In this document: positions 61,057 to 64,000 of the stretch, piece after piece
Layout of the letters: the number at the start of each line of letters is the position of its first letter
Position numbering within the stretch: position 1 is the stretch's first letter
DNA from: Halopenitus persicus
GTDB lineage: Archaea > Halobacteriota > Halobacteria > Halobacteriales > Haloferacaceae
Direction of reading: 5' to 3'
Assembly (NCBI RefSeq): GCF_002355635.1
Contig: NZ_AP017558.1
Location: 2,418,001-2,482,000, forward strand
DNA: 64,000 bases
The notes under the pieces: model-generated
What the model was told of the DNA's origin: nothing
Database searches by the model: none
The model's input: only the letters and a program-made list of their open reading frames with translations
Translations under genes and position numbers: made by a program

Positions 61057-62262
61057 ATGTCACACCAACGCACTTCCGCTCGCGGGACGATCGACTCGAG
61101 CGATGCCGGCGGTGATGCGCCCTCGGCATCGACCACGGTGGCGGCGTCGGAGTCGGGGACCGGCCCGACCGGCGACGCCGGATCCGACGCGGTCGTCACG
61201 GCGAGCGAGACCGTCCTCGCGCTGGACGACGTCCACAAGCGGTTCGGCTCCGAGTCGGCGGTTTCGGGCGTCGACCTCGCGGTGCGGGACGGGGAGCTGT
61301 TGACCCTGCTCGGCCCGTCCGGCTGCGGGAAGACGACGACGCTCCGGATGATCGCCGGCCTGGAGACGCCGAGCGAGGGTCGGATCGCGATCGCCGGCGA
61401 GTGCGTGGCGAAGCCGGACGGCTGTACGGCACCCGAGGAGCGTGACGTCGGGATCGTCTTCCAGAACTTCGCGCTGTTTCCGCATCTGACCGTCCGGGAG
61501 AACATCGCGTTCGGCCTCTCGGACCGGTCGGCCGCCGAGGCCGAGGCGCGCGTCGACGACCTGCTGGACCTGGTTGACATGCCCGACCACGGCGGGAAGA
61601 CCCCGGACCAGCTCTCCGGCGGGCAGAAACAGCGGGTCGCGCTGGCCCGGTCGCTGGCCCCCGAGCCGGACGTCCTCCTGTTGGACGAGCCGTTCTCGAA
61701 CCTCGACGTCCGGCTTCGCGTGGAGATGCGCGAGGAAGTGCGCCGGATCTTGAAGGAGGCGGGCGTCACCGCCGTCTCGGTGACCCACGACCAGGAGGAG
61801 GCGCTGTCCATCTCCGACCGCATCGCCGTGATGAACGACGGGCGTCTCGAGCAGATCGGCGACCCCGAGTCGGTGTTCGAGCAGCCCGAATCGAAGTTCG
61901 TCGCCTCGTTCCTCGGCCGCGCGTCGTTCCTCAAGGGTCACCTTCGTGAGGGGTACGTCGAGACCGGGATCGGGCGGTTCAACGCCGCGACCCTCGAGGG
62001 ATACGACACGGTCTACGACAGCGCGCCGGTCGACGTCCTCGTCCGGCCGGACGATCTCCGTGCGTCCCCGGTCGAGGACGACGTCGCCGACGGCACCGTC
62101 GTTTCCCGGCAGTACGTCGGGCCATCATTCATCTACCGGGTCGAGCTGGATTCCGGGGAGTCGGTCCACTGCCTCCACAACCACTCCGAGGAGTTCGGGC
62201 TCGACGAACGGGTGTCGGTCGACCTCGTCGCCGACCATCCGCTGGCCTGGTATCCGCGGTAG
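61057..62262 (+). CDS. ABC transporter ATPase, FbpC/PotA-like (iron(III) type suspected)
   Basis: This 401-residue protein has Walker A 'GPSGCGKTTTLRMIAG', Q-loop 'GIVFQNFALFPHLTVREN', signature 'LSGGQKQRVALARSLA' and Walker B 'DVLLLDEPFSNLDVRLR'. A C-terminal TOBE domain follows ('SFIYRVELDSGESVHCLH'). The first 50 residues are a Ser/Ala/Asp-rich extension. An ATG at 61009 would precede the expected transcription start of the promoter at 60991-61006, so ATG 61057 is favoured. No permease or binding protein is nearby. The DtxR-like palindrome supports iron uptake. Confidence 0.88.
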   Translation: MSHQRTSARGTIDSSDAGGDAPSASTTVAASESGTGPTGDAGSDAVVTASETVLALDDVHKRFGSESAVSGVDLAVRDGELLTLLGPSGCGKTTTLRMIAGLETPSEGRIAIAGECVAKPDGCTAPEERDVGIVFQNFALFPHLTVRENIAFGLSDRSAAEAEARVDDLLDLVDMPDHGGKTPDQLSGGQKQRVALARSLAPEPDVLLLDEPFSNLDVRLRVEMREEVRRILKEAGVTAVSVTHDQEEALSISDRIAVMNDGRLEQIGDPESVFEQPESKFVASFLGRASFLKGHLREGYVETGIGRFNAATLEGYDTVYDSAPVDVLVRPDDLRASPVEDDVADGTVVSRQYVGPSFIYRVELDSGESVHCLHNHSEEFGLDERVSVDLVADHPLAWYPR

Positions 62263-62339
62263 GGTGCCCGTCGAGCGGCCCCACAGAGCGGATCTCGTCG
62301 TGGCTGCCGAGAAGACGAACGACACCGGTAGCGCCGGAT

Positions 62340-62486
62340 CTATAGCAGTAGCGTCGGGACGAGGTACGCGATCGCGATGCCGATCAGGAGGACGACGCCG
62401 CCGGTGAGCGCCTGGCTGCCGGTGAACTCCTGCATCGGTGACGTTACGCGTGCGTCCGGGTCGGGCTCCGCGGAGTGGTCTGCCAT
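62340..62486 (-). CDS. Small single-helix membrane protein (DUF7550-like)
   Basis: This 48-residue protein reads 'MADHSAEPDPDARVTSPMQE' then one helix 'ALTGGVVLLIGIAIAYLVPT' ending 'LLL'. The 'RVTSPMQEF' motif before the helix is conserved in a family of haloarchaeal microproteins that I believe is DUF7550. It is divergent from the glycosylase-like gene that follows. Function unknown. Confidence 0.7.
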   Translation of the reverse strand: MADHSAEPDPDARVTSPMQEFTGSQALTGGVVLLIGIAIAYLVPTLLL

Positions 62487-62563
62487 ACTCGACGATCGGA
62501 GCGGACCCACAAAAACGGATCCGATCCGAACGTCATTTGGGCCGCTCCGCCGTATCCGACCGC

Positions 62564-63277
62564 GTGCGAAACGTCACGGACCGGCGCCGGAACCCCTTCG
62601 GAATGCGTCCCGACTGCGCCGAGTACGTGCCCGGATACGGCGACGCGAACGCGGACTTTCACGTGATCGGCGACCACCCGGGCGTTCACGGCGGACGTGA
62701 GTCCGGCGTTCCGTTCGCGGACGAGCCGTGGTCCGAACGGTTCTTCGGCGCGCTCAGGGACGGCGGGATAATCGGGGCCGAGAGCGCCATCCGGAACGAT
62801 GGGGCCAGCGGTGACGCTGCGATACGGACGGACGGACGATCCGGTGCCGTTCCATGGGCCGCGATCGACGGCACGTTCCTGTCGTACCTCCATGCGTGCG
62901 TTCCGAACGCGGGAAGCAGGGATCCGTCCGACGCCGCCTACGCCGAGCTGGAGCCGATCTTCGACGCCGAACTGCGGGCGATCGCCGCACACGTCCTGCT
63001 GCCGGTCGGCGAGCGGGCGACGCGGCACGTCATCGAGTCCTACACGGCGAAGACCTGGGCCGAGATCGAGGGGAACGGCGGCCTCGAGGTGGTCCACGGC
63101 ACCGAACTGCTCGGATCCGGCTGGTTGGTGGTTCCGATCCGTGACCCACGGGAGTGGGGAGCCGACCACGCCGATCGTCTCGCGGCCGGACTCCGGGAGC
63201 TCCGCCGGACCGACTACCGGCGCGAGAGCGACCTCGGGCGGTTCATTGCGGGCGAGGAGCCCTATTTCGTGCGGTGA
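62564..63277 (+). CDS. Uracil-DNA glycosylase superfamily protein, haloarchaeal
   Basis: This 237-residue protein reads 'CAEYVPGYGDANADFHVIGD' followed by 'HPGVHGGRESGVPFA'. This is the water-activating motif of UDG families in altered form (GDHPGVHGG in place of GExPG). 'FLSYLHACVPNAGSRDPSD' and 'AHVLLPVGERATRHVIESY' match later strands. Such proteins excise uracil or other damaged bases; activity is not assured because the key motif is divergent. The start is GTG at 62564. It is divergent from the small membrane protein. Confidence 0.7.
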   Translation: MRNVTDRRRNPFGMRPDCAEYVPGYGDANADFHVIGDHPGVHGGRESGVPFADEPWSERFFGALRDGGIIGAESAIRNDGASGDAAIRTDGRSGAVPWAAIDGTFLSYLHACVPNAGSRDPSDAAYAELEPIFDAELRAIAAHVLLPVGERATRHVIESYTAKTWAEIEGNGGLEVVHGTELLGSGWLVVPIRDPREWGADHADRLAAGLRELRRTDYRRESDLGRFIAGEEPYFVR

Positions 63278-63333
63278 TCGAGACACGAGGCGCGCCGTCG
63301 GATCGGCGACGGCGTCGGAACGAGAACGGCGCC

Positions 63334-63954
63334 TTAGACGTCCGCCGCGAGCAACAGCCCGAGGTAGGAGGTCCTGATCTGGTCGTCCGGATCCAACCCG
63401 AGTTCCCGAAGCAGCTTGCGGGCGCGGTCGCGGGCGGCCTCGATCCCGTCGACGGTCTCGACGTCGCGTTCGATCTCGACGAACTCGCCGACGTCGTCGA
63501 CCCGGTCCAGCGTGAGGGTGTATCCGTCGATCCGATAGAACTCGCGGCGTTTCTCGACGGTCGCGGCCGGCGTATACCCGAGCCCGTCGAGGATCGCCGC
63601 CATCTCCTCGCCGTCGGCGACGACCGTCTCGCGTTCCTCGCGCGTCTTCGACGCCTCGTCGACGAGCGGTCCCTTATACGTCACCTTCGTCCGCGCCGCC
63701 GGGACGTCGTCGTCCGTCTCGTGCTCGCCGCCCTCGCCCCCTTGCTCGTCGTCGTCTCCGTCCTCGCCAGTCGCCTCGATCGGACGCTCGACCCGGACGC
63801 GAAGCGCCTCGTCGGTGGCGGCGAAATCGCGGTCGGGCGCGTCGTAGTAGGTGTCGACCTGCCGGATCGTCTCCAGCCGATCGGCGTCGGTCGACGCGAG
63901 CCGGTCACGAACGGCGGCGACGTCGGCGGCGACCTTCAGCTCGACCTCGTACAT
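63334..63954 (-). CDS. CYTH-domain protein (class IV adenylate cyclase / thiamine-triphosphatase family)
   Basis: This 206-residue protein begins with the ExExK signature as 'MYEVELKVAADVAAV' and contains 'QVDTYYDAPDRDFAATDEAL', 'ALRVRV', 'TKVTYKGPLVDEASKTREE', 'KRREFYRI' and 'TLTLDRVDDVGEFVEIERD'. The charged residues line a triphosphate tunnel. CYTH enzymes act on ATP, thiamine triphosphate or inorganic triphosphate; archaeal members' substrates are mostly unknown. An acidic loop (residues about 63-85) is a haloarchaeal insert. Confidence 0.9.
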   Translation of the reverse strand: MYEVELKVAADVAAVRDRLASTDADRLETIRQVDTYYDAPDRDFAATDEALRVRVERPIEATGEDGDDDEQGGEGGEHETDDDVPAARTKVTYKGPLVDEASKTREERETVVADGEEMAAILDGLGYTPAATVEKRREFYRIDGYTLTLDRVDDVGEFVEIERDVETVDGIEAARDRARKLLRELGLDPDDQIRTSYLGLLLAADV

Positions 63955-64000
63955 ACGCTTCCCGACGGTCGGGCCGATGAAAAGGTCGCCGTTCGCGGCC

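Overview
The window is chromosomal DNA of a haloarchaeon (class Halobacteria), probably a Halorubrum-like organism; the genus is only a guess. Evidence: very high GC with GC-ending codons, strongly acidic proteins, archaeal information-processing genes (TFB, TFS, NAC, XPB/Bax1), haloarchaeal-type mevalonate and cobalamin metabolism, Tat-type lipoproteins, and many leaderless genes whose TATA-like box sits about 25-30 bases before the start codon. I used that spacing to choose several starts. I found no rRNA, tRNA or CRISPR array.

Region 1 (1-8908) is ordinary core genome: a 5'-truncated ornithine cyclodeaminase-like gene, a CBS protein, an MFS exporter, TFS, a TrmI/NAC pair overlapping by GTGA, methylmalonyl-CoA mutase, a DUF5796-type protein, and archaeal shikimate kinase followed by chorismate mutase.

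Region 2 (about 8909-17656) is an accessory island of lower GC. It begins at the 3' end of the chorismate mutase gene, where a 19-base sequence recurs 1.1 kb later and looks like a pair of degenerate attachment sites. It carries a vapB with truncated vapC, a nickel-binding-like small protein, an AbrB/PIN toxin-antitoxin pair whose expected ATG reads AGG, an HTH regulator overlapping an unrecognised gene, an archaeal ATPase fragment, a 404-base palindromic element built from two diverged IS630-type 3' ends, a 102-base copy of the vapC tail, an MscS channel, a solitary TnpB element with catalytic residues and promoter intact, an SDR with an operator-like promoter, and a secreted cupredoxin.

Region 3 (18030-64000) is core genome again: Bax1 and XPB separated by a lipoprotein gene; phosphomevalonate decarboxylase; ferredoxin; pyrBI; a YyaL/DUF255 protein; purD; the c-di-AMP cyclase gene dacZ in a TGATG-coupled operon with an MscS-like gene; an SsuABC/TauABC-like importer; YchF with a DUF5800-type protein; a 7TM histidine kinase; an M20 amidohydrolase; a degenerate prenyl-synthase-like protein beside a geranylgeranyl reductase family enzyme; a PHP/asparagine-synthase-like pair; TFB; methionine adenosyltransferase; cysteine synthase; glutamate dehydrogenase; a MaoC protein; cytidine deaminase; another MscS; an aminotransferase; an SLC13-type transporter; purL; an ABC ATPase behind a DtxR-type palindrome; a uracil-DNA-glycosylase-like protein; and a CYTH protein.

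A theme runs through the window: about ten perfect or near-perfect tandem repeats with units of 16-37 bases. The units are multiples of three when wholly inside genes, and mostly not when between genes or across stop codons. This looks like frequent recent local slippage in this lineage.
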